Source: Actinomycetota bacterium
Lineage (GTDB): Bacteria; Actinomycetota; Humimicrobiia; Hakubellales; JAMDDV01
Reading direction: 5' to 3'
DNA: 64,000 nucleotides
Assembly: GCA_023488455.1 (NCBI GenBank)
Contig: JAMDDV010000001.1
Span: 62,001-126,000 of the forward strand
In this document: positions 8,048 to 16,495 of the stretch, one piece after another
How the letters are laid out: each line of letters opens with the position of its first letter
How positions within the stretch are numbered: the first letter of the stretch is position 1
Position numbers and translations under genes: made by a program
Notes under the pieces: model-generated
What the model was told of the DNA's origin: nothing
The model's input: the letters and a program-made list of their open reading frames with translations, nothing else
Database searches by the model: none

Positions 8048-8503
8048 ATGATAGACGGAGTTAAGGTGAAGCAGCTTAAGGTCATACCAGATGAACGCGG
8101 CTATCTGATGGAGATGCTTCGTTGCGATGACGATATATACGAGAAGTTCGGCCAGACGTATATCACTGCATGCTATCCAGGTGTTATAAAGGGCTGGCAT
8201 TACCATAAGGTTCAGGTCGATCATTTCACCTGCATAATAGGAATGGTGAAGGTCGTGCTGTATGATGACCGTAACGAGTCACCGACCCGAGGCGAAATAA
8301 ATGAATTTTTCATTGGGGAGAAGAACAATGTCCTGTTGAAGATACCGAAGGGTGTGTTGCACGGCTTCAAGGCAATCGGATATGAGGTTGCCATCATAGT
8401 TAACGTCCCCACTGAACCTTATAACCGCGAGGCTCCTGATGAATATCGCATTCCTTTTGACTCAAAAGATATCCCATATGACTGGGATATCAAGATGGGA
8501 TGA
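8048..8503 (+). CDS. rmlC: dTDP-4-dehydrorhamnose 3,5-epimerase family cupin
   Basis: A 151-residue cupin, shorter than classical RmlC (about 180). The active-site strand carries KGWHYHKVQVDHF with His51, His53, Gln56 and Asp58, and the PKGVLHGF strand holds the second histidine. The C-terminus (PDEYRIPFDS) matches the family's closing segment. It should convert dTDP-4-keto-6-deoxyglucose to the L-rhamno 4-keto form. GGAAAGGAG lies just before the ATG, and the stop overlaps rmlB by 4 nt (ATGA). Because short cupins of this type are sometimes 3- or 5-specific epimerases, the exact sugar is less certain than the family, but flanking rmlA, rmlB and rmlD favour rhamnose. Confidence 0.85.
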   Translation: MIDGVKVKQLKVIPDERGYLMEMLRCDDDIYEKFGQTYITACYPGVIKGWHYHKVQVDHFTCIIGMVKVVLYDDRNESPTRGEINEFFIGEKNNVLLKIPKGVLHGFKAIGYEVAIIVNVPTEPYNREAPDEYRIPFDSKDIPYDWDIKMG

Positions 8504-9471
8504 GAATCATGAGTAAGAGATTGCTTGTGACGGGCGGCGCTGGTTTCATTGGGAGTAATTTCATCCATTACATTCTGAAAAAATATGACGGCTATGAAAT
8601 AGTAAATTTCGATAAGCTGACTTATGCCGGGAACCTGGAAAACCTTGCTGATATCAAGGATGATAGAAGGTACAGATTTATCAGAGGTGATATCTGCGAC
8701 AGAGGAGCCGTAGCAGATGCTATTAAAGGTGTAGATATCGTAATCAACTTCGCTGCAGAGTCGCATGTTGACAGGTCAATAGAAGATCCTGGCAGCTTCA
8801 TACAGACCGATATTTTTGGTACCTTTGTCCTGCTCGAGGCTTCGCGAAATAATGAAGTGAACCTGTATGTCCAGATATCCACTGATGAGGTTTATGGCAG
8901 CATCGAAAACGGTTCGTTCAAGGAGACTGATCCTCTGAAGCCCAACAGTCCTTACTCCGCAAGCAAGGCAGGGGCGGATATGATCGTAAGATCGTTCAAT
9001 AAGACCTATGGACTCCCCACCATGATCACGCGTAGCTCTAACAATTTTGGGCCAAATCAGTATCCTGAGAAGGTAATACCTCTTTTTGTCACCAATTTGA
9101 TTGATGACATACCTGTTCCTCTGTATGGCGACGGGATGAACGTGCGCGACTGGATATACGTTGAGGATAACTGTGCGGGCATCGATTTTGCGATACATAA
9201 AGGCAAAGCTGGGGAAATATATAACATAGGTGGGGGGAATGAACGCTCGAATATCTGGATAACCAAAGAGATCCTTGAAATAATGGGCAAGCCTGAGAGC
9301 ATGATCGACTATGTAAAGGACAGGCCTGGCCACGATAGGCGGTATTCGATTGATTGCACAAAATTAAAATCCCTGGAGTGGAGTCCCAAATATGACTTCG
9401 AATCTGCTCTGGAACAGACCATCAGGTGGTATCGGCAGAATGAGGGTTGGTGGAGGAAGCTCAAGAAATGA
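8500..9471 (+). CDS. rmlB: dTDP-glucose 4,6-dehydratase
   Basis: A 323-residue extended SDR. TGGAGFIG (11-18) binds NAD; the dehydratase triad TDE is at 128-130 and YSASK gives Tyr152 and Lys156. Other family marks are AAESHVDRSI, SNNFGPNQYPEK, GMNVRDWIYVEDN and DRPGHDRRY. It forms dTDP-4-keto-6-deoxyglucose. Two starts are possible: the ATG at 8500, overlapping rmlC by 4 nt, or the ATG at 8509, which gives the more typical N-terminus MSKRLLVTGG and has GGGATGAG upstream. The stop overlaps the rmlD start. Confidence 0.95.
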   Translation: MRIMSKRLLVTGGAGFIGSNFIHYILKKYDGYEIVNFDKLTYAGNLENLADIKDDRRYRFIRGDICDRGAVADAIKGVDIVINFAAESHVDRSIEDPGSFIQTDIFGTFVLLEASRNNEVNLYVQISTDEVYGSIENGSFKETDPLKPNSPYSASKAGADMIVRSFNKTYGLPTMITRSSNNFGPNQYPEKVIPLFVTNLIDDIPVPLYGDGMNVRDWIYVEDNCAGIDFAIHKGKAGEIYNIGGGNERSNIWITKEILEIMGKPESMIDYVKDRPGHDRRYSIDCTKLKSLEWSPKYDFESALEQTIRWYRQNEGWWRKLKK

Positions 9472-10301
9472 GGAAAGTGCTCATAACTGGCGTCAATGGT
9501 CAGCTTGGGACTGCCTTAAGTCCACTTCTTAATGCTGAATATGAAATATTTGGTTTTGATCTCGATCTGGATGTCAGATGGGTGGATCAGTTAGTTCGAA
9601 AATTTGAGGATATCAGGCCCAACATAGTCGTACATACAGCAGCTATCACGAATGTTGATTATTGCGAGACGCATCCCGAAGAGAACTACGGCGTAAATGC
9701 GTTGGGTGTGGAGAATGTTGCTATTGCATCGCTAAACATCGGCGCGGTGATGTTGTACATAAGCACCGACTATGTCTTCGACGGGACAAAGAACAGTCCA
9801 TATCTGGAGTTTGATATGACAAATCCGATAAATCACTATGGACGGGCAAAGTTAGCAGGAGAGAATGCCCTCAGAAGCCTCTTGAACAGATATTTTATTA
9901 TTCGTACCTCATGGTTATATGGCAAGGGAGGGAAGAACTTCCCTACTGCCATTTTAAATAAAGCAGGGGAAACAGGAGCCCTGAGAGTGGTGAACGACCA
10001 GTTTGGCGCGCCCACCTACGCTCCTGACCTGGCTCAATGCGTAAAAGCGTTGATGGAAACCGACTATTTTGGCACTTACCATGCCACAAATGCTGGTATG
10101 TGCAGCTGGTATGATTTTGCCGTCGAACTTGTTAAACGATCAGGCATGAAAGACGTAAAGATCGAGCCGATCTCATCAGAAGAGTACCCCAGCCCAACTA
10201 AAAGACCTAGATATTCAGTGCTTGAGAATTTTTGTCTTAAAAATCGCAATGTGTATGGGTTCAGGCACTACCTGGATGGGATTAAGGACTTTTTACAGTA
10301 A
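9468..10301 (+). CDS. rmlD: dTDP-4-dehydrorhamnose reductase
   Basis: A 277-residue SDR when started at the ATG at 9468, which overlaps the rmlB stop as ATGA and has GGAGG 11 bases upstream; the ATG at 9447 is poorer. GVNGQLG (8-14) is the NAD(P)H loop, STDYVFDG the catalytic strand and HYGRAKLAGE the YxxxK motif; RTSWLYG and DQFGAPTY are RmlD signatures. It performs the last step to dTDP-L-rhamnose. The ABC permease gene follows 2 bp after its stop. Confidence 0.95.
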   Translation: MRKVLITGVNGQLGTALSPLLNAEYEIFGFDLDLDVRWVDQLVRKFEDIRPNIVVHTAAITNVDYCETHPEENYGVNALGVENVAIASLNIGAVMLYISTDYVFDGTKNSPYLEFDMTNPINHYGRAKLAGENALRSLLNRYFIIRTSWLYGKGGKNFPTAILNKAGETGALRVVNDQFGAPTYAPDLAQCVKALMETDYFGTYHATNAGMCSWYDFAVELVKRSGMKDVKIEPISSEEYPSPTKRPRYSVLENFCLKNRNVYGFRHYLDGIKDFLQ

Positions 10302-10303
10302 AG

Positions 10304-11098
10304 ATGATCTCAAAGTTCAGAGAACTATTCAGATACAGGAACCTTTTAATAAACCTGACCAAAAAAGAATTAAAAGTTAAGTACAGGGGCTCAATCCTCG
10401 GGTTTTTCTGGTCGCTGTTGAATCCCATTTTGTTAACTCTTGTATATTCTTTTGTATTTTCAATTGTAATGCGGACTGGCATAAAGGAGTTTGCTGTATT
10501 CCTGATCAGCGCGCTTTTACCGTGGAACTTCCTTGCCAACTCGGTCAACCTCGGGGTCGGCAGTGTTGTTGGCAATAGTTCCCTGGTCAAGAAGATATAT
10601 TTCCCGCGCGAGATACTCCCACTCTCAATTGTATTCTCAAATCTGATCAATTTCCTGCTTGAGCTGGTTGCACTTTTTATCTTCCTTGCCGTTATGCGCT
10701 ACCCGTTCTATAAAATACTTTATTACCTGCCGCTGGTGATCCTTATCCAGATATTTCTTGTGGTCGGGATGACGTTCATTGCATCGAGCCTTAACGTGGT
10801 TTTCAGGGATATTCAGCACCTTGTCACGATATTCATGCTCATCTGGTTCTTCGGGACACCGATAATCTATCCCATGTCCATGGTGCCCAAAAGTTTTCAG
10901 GTATGGTTCATGGCCAATCCGATGAGCGTGATTACCATTTTTTACCGCAATATCTTCTACAGCGTCAAGTTTCCTGAGCTGATGCTTTTCCCATCTGTCA
11001 GGTCGATAGCGGTAGCAGCTGTAGTCAGTGTCCTGATATTTTTTGCGGGTTATTATCTTTTTAAGAGGCTCGAACCAGGGTTTGCAGAGGAGATTTAA
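10304..11098 (+). CDS. wzm: ABC-2 type polysaccharide export permease (Wzm)
   Basis: A 264-residue integral membrane protein with about six transmembrane helices. The N-terminal amphipathic segment LTKKELKVKYRGS followed by LGFFWSLLNPIL is the ABC2 polysaccharide permease signature. It forms the channel through which a lipid-linked glycan is exported by Wzt. It begins 2 bp after rmlD and its stop is 2 bp before the Wzt start, so all are one transcription unit. Confidence 0.92.
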   Translation: MISKFRELFRYRNLLINLTKKELKVKYRGSILGFFWSLLNPILLTLVYSFVFSIVMRTGIKEFAVFLISALLPWNFLANSVNLGVGSVVGNSSLVKKIYFPREILPLSIVFSNLINFLLELVALFIFLAVMRYPFYKILYYLPLVILIQIFLVVGMTFIASSLNVVFRDIQHLVTIFMLIWFFGTPIIYPMSMVPKSFQVWFMANPMSVITIFYRNIFYSVKFPELMLFPSVRSIAVAAVVSVLIFFAGYYLFKRLEPGFAEEI

Positions 11099-11099
11099 A

Positions 11100-12323
11100 T
11101 TGGAAGCTGCGGTTATTTTCAGCAACGTTACGAAGAAATATCGCATTGTCCATGATAAAAACCCAAGCCTTAAGGAAACAATAATTCATTTAAAGAGGAG
11201 TACGTATGAGGACTTTCTTGCTCTGGATAACCTAAGTTTTAAGGTGCAGAAGGGTGAGACGTTCGGTATTATTGGACCAAATGGGTCCGGAAAGAGCACG
11301 GCTCTAAAGCTCCTGTCGCGAATCATGCTGCCTACGTCCGGCAAAATAGAGATGGACGGTACAGTATCTGCCCTTCTTGAACTGGGCGCGGGCTTTCATC
11401 CCGATTTGACGGGCAAGGAGAATATCTATTTGAACGCAGCGATTCTAGGTCTTGACAGCAGGTTTGTGGCTGAGAAGTTCGATGAGATAGTAAGGTTTGC
11501 GGAGCTTGAGAAGTTCATCGACACGCCTGTTAAGAACTATTCTTCGGGAATGTACGTACGTCTTGGATTTGCCATCGCTGTTAATGTTAACCCGGATATA
11601 TTGCTTGTGGACGAAGTCCTCACCGTGGGCGACCAGGCTTTTCAGGCAAAATGCCTGGAGCGCATTTATGATTTCATGCGCAGCGGAAAGACGATAATGA
11701 TTGTGTCTCATGACCTTGATATGATCTCAAATATCTGCAATCGGGCACTGTTTCTCTATCAGGGCAAAAAGATTAAAGAAGCCGCTGCTGCAGAGGCGGT
11801 CAGAGAGTACAGGAGTTTTATTGAGGAGTCGGAACTTGAGAAGGAGTCAGCTTCTCTGGGAATACAAGAGTCGTCCCGTCTCCTCCAGAGTGCTGAGCGG
11901 TTTGGCTCTGGTGAAGCTGAGATACATGAGGTCTATCTCGAGGACAAGAATGGCAAGAGCTCAGCGCACTTCAGGTCAGGAGATGACACTTCGATAGTCA
12001 TGAAGGTAAAATTTTATCAGGACATTGATGACCCTATATTTGGCATCAGGATAACCAATGAATTAAACATGAACACTTATGGAACTAACACCTATATTAA
12101 AGGAAAACGGACAGGAAAGTTTAAAAAGAATGAGGAGCGAGAAATTATATTCAGGCAGCCGCTGACGTTGATAAAGGGAAAGTACTTTATCACAGCAGCA
12201 GTAGGCCACAGGGACGGTAAGCGCTATTATGATTGGCGCACTAACATTATGGAGTTCACGGTTGTTGATGAAGAAAGCTCAGAAGGTATTGCCAATCTCA
12301 ATAGCGAGATCGTGATAAATTGA
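11100..12323 (+). CDS. wzt: Polysaccharide ABC exporter ATPase with C-terminal Wzt-type domain
   Basis: A 407-residue ATPase from the TTG at 11100, which has GAGGAG seven bases upstream; an upstream start at 11043 would run inside the permease gene. Walker A GPNGSGKST (59-67), signature YSSGM (147-151), Walker B ILLVDE (167-172) and an H-loop His in VSHD are intact. TSGKIEMDGTVSALLELGAGFHP is typical of polysaccharide (not drug) exporters. Residues about 270-400 form a Wzt C-terminal beta-sandwich, which in characterised O-antigen exporters recognises the chain's terminal modification. The downstream methyltransferase may provide such a cap. Confidence 0.92.
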   Translation: MEAAVIFSNVTKKYRIVHDKNPSLKETIIHLKRSTYEDFLALDNLSFKVQKGETFGIIGPNGSGKSTALKLLSRIMLPTSGKIEMDGTVSALLELGAGFHPDLTGKENIYLNAAILGLDSRFVAEKFDEIVRFAELEKFIDTPVKNYSSGMYVRLGFAIAVNVNPDILLVDEVLTVGDQAFQAKCLERIYDFMRSGKTIMIVSHDLDMISNICNRALFLYQGKKIKEAAAAEAVREYRSFIEESELEKESASLGIQESSRLLQSAERFGSGEAEIHEVYLEDKNGKSSAHFRSGDDTSIVMKVKFYQDIDDPIFGIRITNELNMNTYGTNTYIKGKRTGKFKKNEEREIIFRQPLTLIKGKYFITAAVGHRDGKRYYDWRTNIMEFTVVDEESSEGIANLNSEIVIN

Positions 12324-12378
12324 CGTATGTGAGCTTTAAGTTTAGCTTTTGACTGTATTGAATTGACAGGAATTCGAC

Positions 12379-13713
12379 ATGAAAGATGAAATATTAGATA
12401 AATATACCAGTGAACTTCTTTATCAGTTGCTTCTTGAAAATAAGGCGCTGGAGCGCGGCAGGGAACCATCGGTTGAGAAACTCGATACTGCGGCGAAAAG
12501 AGATCTCGAGCTTCTGGAGAGCGAGCTAAAGCGAATTAACGAGGCCTTTGCAAGCAAGGGAGCGAGCTTCTGGCAGGCCACCAGAAATCCGATAAGAAAA
12601 ATCTATCGTCGGATGCTTTACGTGTTGTTTAGACCTCTTGTTAACTCGCAAGTTGAGGATATATCGGCCGTTTCAAGGGCGCTGATTCACCTCAAGGACT
12701 ACTCGAAGTCCTATATGGACCTGCGCGCTAAGGCGTTTGAGGTCGATTTCAATCGCAGCTTCATGAACCTGACCGAGATCATAAGCAAAGTATTTCATCC
12801 TCAGATCCAAAAAATATACGACCAGCAGATGGAGCTTATAAAAACGGTATCCAGCATGAGAGACGAGCTCGATGAAGCCAGATTTGCGATTGTTGATATT
12901 AAAAGAATACCGGTTGCAGGAGCGGGTTACCCTCAAGGCGGGAATGCTGAAACTGGAAGAACCGAGAGTAGTATATCTTCAGACATGCCTGGAACGGATA
13001 GCACCCTCTCCGGCATAAAAGACGCCAGCAATTTCTACCTTGCTTTTGAAAATCGGTTCAGGGGCAACAGGGAAGAGCTCTTAAAAAAGTATTCGAGTTA
13101 CGCTGATTACTTTGAGCGAGGACAGCAGATTGTAGATCTGGGGTGCGGCAAGGGTGAGTTTCTTGAGGCCATGTCAAACGCTGGTTTTGATGTCTTTGGA
13201 GTTGATGCAAACCGCGATATGGTCGGGGAGTGTACAAGAAGAGGGCTGAGAGCAGTTCAGGGCGATGTACTCGCCTTTTTAAATGAACAGAGCGATGGAT
13301 CGATCCAATCTGTTTACTGCGGAATGCTGATCGAGCATCTAAGCCCCGATGAGATAATTAAACTACTCTCTCTTCTATCAAGGAAGTTAAAGAGATCGGC
13401 AAGACTGGTGATCGAGACGATAAATCCGGCCTCCCTCTCAGTTATGACAGGTTCGTTTGTTGTTGATCTCAGCCACAGAACCCTTGTTCACAGCAAGACG
13501 CTTGAGTTCATGCTCGAATATTTTGGTCATAAGGTCATAAAGACGGTTTTTTCATCGCCCATACCTGCAGATAGACGACTGAAGACTTATGATCCAACAC
13601 AGTTAGCAGGCGAGACGAGCGAATTCATAAGGACTTTTAATAACAATTTCATCATAATCGATAGCTTTTTATATAGTTTTCAGGATTACCTGACGGTTAG
13701 CTCTAAAAATTGA
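12379..13713 (+). CDS. Class I SAM methyltransferase with long N-terminal helical region
   Basis: A 444-residue protein. Residues about 1-175 are rich in charged helices (coiled-coil-like), including a short more hydrophobic segment (about 74-88). A Ser/Gly-rich linker precedes the methyltransferase domain (about 215-444) with the lead-in FYLAFENRFRG, motif I IVDLGCGKGEF (251-261), and MLIEHL as motif IV. Methyltransferases of this layout sit beside Wzm/Wzt in many O-antigen-like loci. In the WbdD system a methyltransferase with a coiled coil caps the chain and measures its length; here the order of domains is reversed and no kinase is seen. A chain-capping role is inferred from position directly after wzt. 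Confidence 0.8.
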   Translation: MKDEILDKYTSELLYQLLLENKALERGREPSVEKLDTAAKRDLELLESELKRINEAFASKGASFWQATRNPIRKIYRRMLYVLFRPLVNSQVEDISAVSRALIHLKDYSKSYMDLRAKAFEVDFNRSFMNLTEIISKVFHPQIQKIYDQQMELIKTVSSMRDELDEARFAIVDIKRIPVAGAGYPQGGNAETGRTESSISSDMPGTDSTLSGIKDASNFYLAFENRFRGNREELLKKYSSYADYFERGQQIVDLGCGKGEFLEAMSNAGFDVFGVDANRDMVGECTRRGLRAVQGDVLAFLNEQSDGSIQSVYCGMLIEHLSPDEIIKLLSLLSRKLKRSARLVIETINPASLSVMTGSFVVDLSHRTLVHSKTLEFMLEYFGHKVIKTVFSSPIPADRRLKTYDPTQLAGETSEFIRTFNNNFIIIDSFLYSFQDYLTVSSKN

Positions 13714-13729
13714 CTGAAAGGTTTGCAAG

Positions 13730-14764
13730 ATCAATATTCTAATTTGCGGTATTAAAACTCCCTTCATATATGGCGGCGCAGACCAGCAAATAAACTCGCT
13801 GCAAACTGAACTCAAGAATAAAGGTCACAAAGTTGATTCAGTGACAATTCCGACCAACTATATTTCCATTTCTGAGATTATCAAAAGCTCGCTCGTGTGG
13901 AGAATGGTGAACTTCGACTCCTTTGAGGGGATAAAAGTAGATTTACTTGTTGCTACAAAATTTCCGTCCTATTATGCAAGGCATCCTAACAAGGTAGTAT
14001 GGCTAACCCATCAGCTCCGTCAGATATACGATCTTGAGGATTCTGAGTTCGGGATAAGAGGTGGAGAGGAAATCGAAAAGGAGAAGGCGATAATAAGAAA
14101 GCTGGACACCAAATTCCTGAAAGAAGCCAAAAAAATATTTACTATTTCAAAAAATGTATCGAACAGATTAAAAAAATATAATAACCTGGACTCAGAACCA
14201 CTTTATCCACCTCCTAAATTCAGCCATCAGGAGACAGATGTGATTTATGGCGATTTCATATTAAGCGTTGGCAGGTTGGACCCATTAAAAAGATACGACG
14301 CTTTGATAAACGCAATTCCATATTTTCATGCTGACATTAAATGTTATATTGCTGGAACGGGCAGGGAAGCGGATCAGTTAAAAAAACAGGCTGCAGCCCT
14401 TGGGGTTTCGGATAGAATAAAGTTCCTGGGTTTCGTTAGCGATGAGGAATTAAAAGATCTTTACAAAAGGTGCCTTGCTGTCTATTTTGCACCATTGGAT
14501 GAGGATTATGGTTATATAACGGTTGAAGCCATGAATTTTAGAAAACCTATTATAACACTTTCCGATTCCGGTGGAGTTATGGAGTTTGTAGTCCACGGTG
14601 AATCAGGACTGATTTCATCTAAAGAACCGCTCGATATTGCAGAGCAGATAAATAATCTATATAAAAATGTAGATTTCGCAGCAAAACTTGGCATTAAAGC
14701 CCAAAAAAGCGTTACCTATATAAGTTGGGAATATGTCATTAACAAGCTTTTAGGAGTTGTTTGA
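13730..14764 (+). CDS. GT4-family glycosyltransferase with apparent ATC start
   Basis: A GT-B fold, family 4 glycosyltransferase. Canonical starts only allow the GTG at 13841 (307 residues), but the frame is open back to 13718 and the upstream codons encode a typical GT4 N-terminus: strand NILICGIKTPF then the loop YGGAD, followed by a helix ending KGHKVD. The only sensible initiator is ATC at 13730, eight bases after GAAAGG (13716-13721), giving 344 residues. Later motifs are SVGRLDPLKRYDALI and the donor-site PLDEDYGYITVEAM (EX7E-like). The donor and acceptor are unknown. The stop abuts the next start at 14765. Confidence 0.8.
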   Translation: MNILICGIKTPFIYGGADQQINSLQTELKNKGHKVDSVTIPTNYISISEIIKSSLVWRMVNFDSFEGIKVDLLVATKFPSYYARHPNKVVWLTHQLRQIYDLEDSEFGIRGGEEIEKEKAIIRKLDTKFLKEAKKIFTISKNVSNRLKKYNNLDSEPLYPPPKFSHQETDVIYGDFILSVGRLDPLKRYDALINAIPYFHADIKCYIAGTGREADQLKKQAAALGVSDRIKFLGFVSDEELKDLYKRCLAVYFAPLDEDYGYITVEAMNFRKPIITLSDSGGVMEFVVHGESGLISSKEPLDIAEQINNLYKNVDFAAKLGIKAQKSVTYISWEYVINKLLGVV

Positions 14765-15571
14765 TTGAGATTTTCGTTGATCTCGCCTTATGAAAAATTG
14801 GATCAGAAAATTTTGGGAATTTTCGACGCACTTGGCGATCTGACTATTTTTACATGGGGTATGCCAGAAATAGAAATTGTTTATAGTGATGATACAGGTA
14901 AACATCATGTTTCATCCATGCCTTTGGAAAAATACGATAGCATAGTTAATATTTATCCATTTGACTGCAATTTAATTGCCGTTGGCAATGAGTCTGCTTT
15001 TGATGAATCAATTCGATTTTTTAAAAAAGTAAAGGGTAAAGTGAAAATATTTTTTATTAGTTATGACGATTTCAACTTTTATTCGCTATACCGAGGTCTG
15101 GGAGGCATGCGTAATATAGATGAAATCATGGCTCTTTCCATATTAGATTTTGGAGTGTTTGGAAAGAAATTAGTGCAGATTGTCAAGGACAATGAATCAG
15201 AAGAGATTGCAAAGAGTTTATTAGAGGAAATTTCATTGATGAATTATTTATTAAAATACTCAGCCGGCTGTCTTGTCGTCGGGGAGGCTTTTTATAATGA
15301 GCTCATCGAGACAATAAACCATTTTTACGAGGATGATGAAACTCCATATTTAATTAAATGCCTTTTTAAACTTGATGATGAGGCTAAAGCAAAACTTCAC
15401 AGATGGCTGGTGGATGGAGAGTACACTACTGGTAAAAATAAGGAAGATCGCGCAGACTTCCAGTTCATCATGCACGCAGTGAGCGATGTATTAACACAAA
15501 AGGAATACAGGGATTTGCTGGTCGACGACGTGATCAGGGATATGGTCAGGGATATAAAGGAGATGCTCTAA
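14765..15571 (+). CDS. Hypothetical protein in glycosyltransferase operon
   Basis: A 268-residue protein I do not recognise. It starts with TTG immediately after the preceding stop and ends six bases before the following epimerase, so it is in the operon. The first 110 residues alternate strands and helices (RFSLISPYEKLD, YDSIVNIYPFD, VKIFFISYDDF), suggesting an alpha/beta domain; the remainder is acidic and mostly helical, with no signal peptide or transmembrane segment. It may be a sugar-modifying enzyme or an accessory factor for the adjacent glycosyltransferase, but nothing in it identifies a reaction. Confidence 0.6.
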   Translation: MRFSLISPYEKLDQKILGIFDALGDLTIFTWGMPEIEIVYSDDTGKHHVSSMPLEKYDSIVNIYPFDCNLIAVGNESAFDESIRFFKKVKGKVKIFFISYDDFNFYSLYRGLGGMRNIDEIMALSILDFGVFGKKLVQIVKDNESEEIAKSLLEEISLMNYLLKYSAGCLVVGEAFYNELIETINHFYEDDETPYLIKCLFKLDDEAKAKLHRWLVDGEYTTGKNKEDRADFQFIMHAVSDVLTQKEYRDLLVDDVIRDMVRDIKEML

Positions 15572-15577
15572 AGGAAT

Positions 15578-16495
15578 ATGCACAGGATTTTTATAACTGG
15601 AGGAGCCGGGTTCATTGGCTATAGCCTTAACAAAAAGTTGCTCCAAGCAGAGAACGATATATGCGTTTACGACAATCTATTTAATGGTCGGATCGAGAAT
15701 GTCCCCGTTCAGGATGGAGCCAAGTTCGTAAAAGGCGACATTCTTGATGAAGACCTGCTTGAGAAAAGCCTAAAGAAATTCAAACCAGACATTGTAATTC
15801 ATCTTGCTGCTCTTGCGTTTATCCCATATTGTAGTGAACATCCGAAAGAGACAATTCGTATAAATATTGAAGGAACTCAAATAGTCTGTGACCTTGCGAC
15901 TAAATATGGGGCGAGCAGATTATTTTTCGCCTCTACAGCTGCTGTATATAAAGTTTCTGATGTAGCAATGAGTGAAGACATGGAACTTAACCCTGTTGAA
16001 ATATACGGTCTGAGTAAGATGGCTGGCGAATACATAGTAAAATATGCGAGTTTAAAATCGGGGATCTCCATGATATCTACAAGATTTTTTAATGCCTATG
16101 GACCAAGAGAAACAAATCCGTATGTAATCCCTCACCTTATGGAGCAGCTAAAAAATGGAGAAACGAGGATTAGGCTTGGGAATCTTGAACCCAAAAGGGA
16201 TTTCATTCACACCGAAGATCTTACCGATGCGATTATTTCACTCATTAATTTAAATGTAGATGACCATGATGTGTTCAATATTGGTACCGGCAGGGAGTAC
16301 TCGGTTCTGGAAATAGTTAAATATTTGCAGGATGCAATTGGGTCAAAGTTTGAGGTAATTCCCGATGAAAGATTTATAAGGAAAATTGACAGAATGCATC
16401 TTCTTTCTGATATCTCAAAGATAATAAAGGCAACTGGATGGCATCCCAAAAAAGATTTGAATGAAGGACTCAAGGAGTTGCTCTTCGAAAAATGA
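15578..16495 (+). CDS. NAD-dependent sugar epimerase (GalE-like SDR)
   Basis: A 305-residue extended SDR with NAD loop GGAGFIG (8-14), catalytic ASTAAVY (118-124) and Tyr143/Lys147 in IYGLSK. RFFNAYGPRE and RDFIHTEDL are typical of UDP-hexose 4-epimerases and related decarboxylases; the protein is shorter than GalE (about 335). It most likely epimerises a nucleotide sugar for the neighbouring transferases. The stop overlaps the next gene's start by 4 nt (ATGA at 16492). Confidence 0.82.
   Translation: MHRIFITGGAGFIGYSLNKKLLQAENDICVYDNLFNGRIENVPVQDGAKFVKGDILDEDLLEKSLKKFKPDIVIHLAALAFIPYCSEHPKETIRINIEGTQIVCDLATKYGASRLFFASTAAVYKVSDVAMSEDMELNPVEIYGLSKMAGEYIVKYASLKSGISMISTRFFNAYGPRETNPYVIPHLMEQLKNGETRIRLGNLEPKRDFIHTEDLTDAIISLINLNVDDHDVFNIGTGREYSVLEIVKYLQDAIGSKFEVIPDERFIRKIDRMHLLSDISKIIKATGWHPKKDLNEGLKELLFEK

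Noticed and set aside
8776..9333. 185-residue minus-strand ORF within rmlB
   Set aside because: It lies entirely antisense to a clearly conserved dehydratase and has no recognisable domain; a shadow frame.
10637..11146. 169-residue minus-strand ORF across the permease gene
   Set aside because: Low-complexity charged text antisense to a conserved membrane protein; shadow frame.
11843..12300. Fifth copy of the Ig-like module in the Wzt C-terminus
   Set aside because: It is a beta-sandwich of the Wzt type; the K-N-T-W, LSYH and D-V-x-E-W-F pattern is absent.
13723..13755. TTG at 13723 as start of the GT4 with a programmed frameshift
   Set aside because: It lies only one base after the ribosome site, hits TAA after ten codons and has no slippery sequence.
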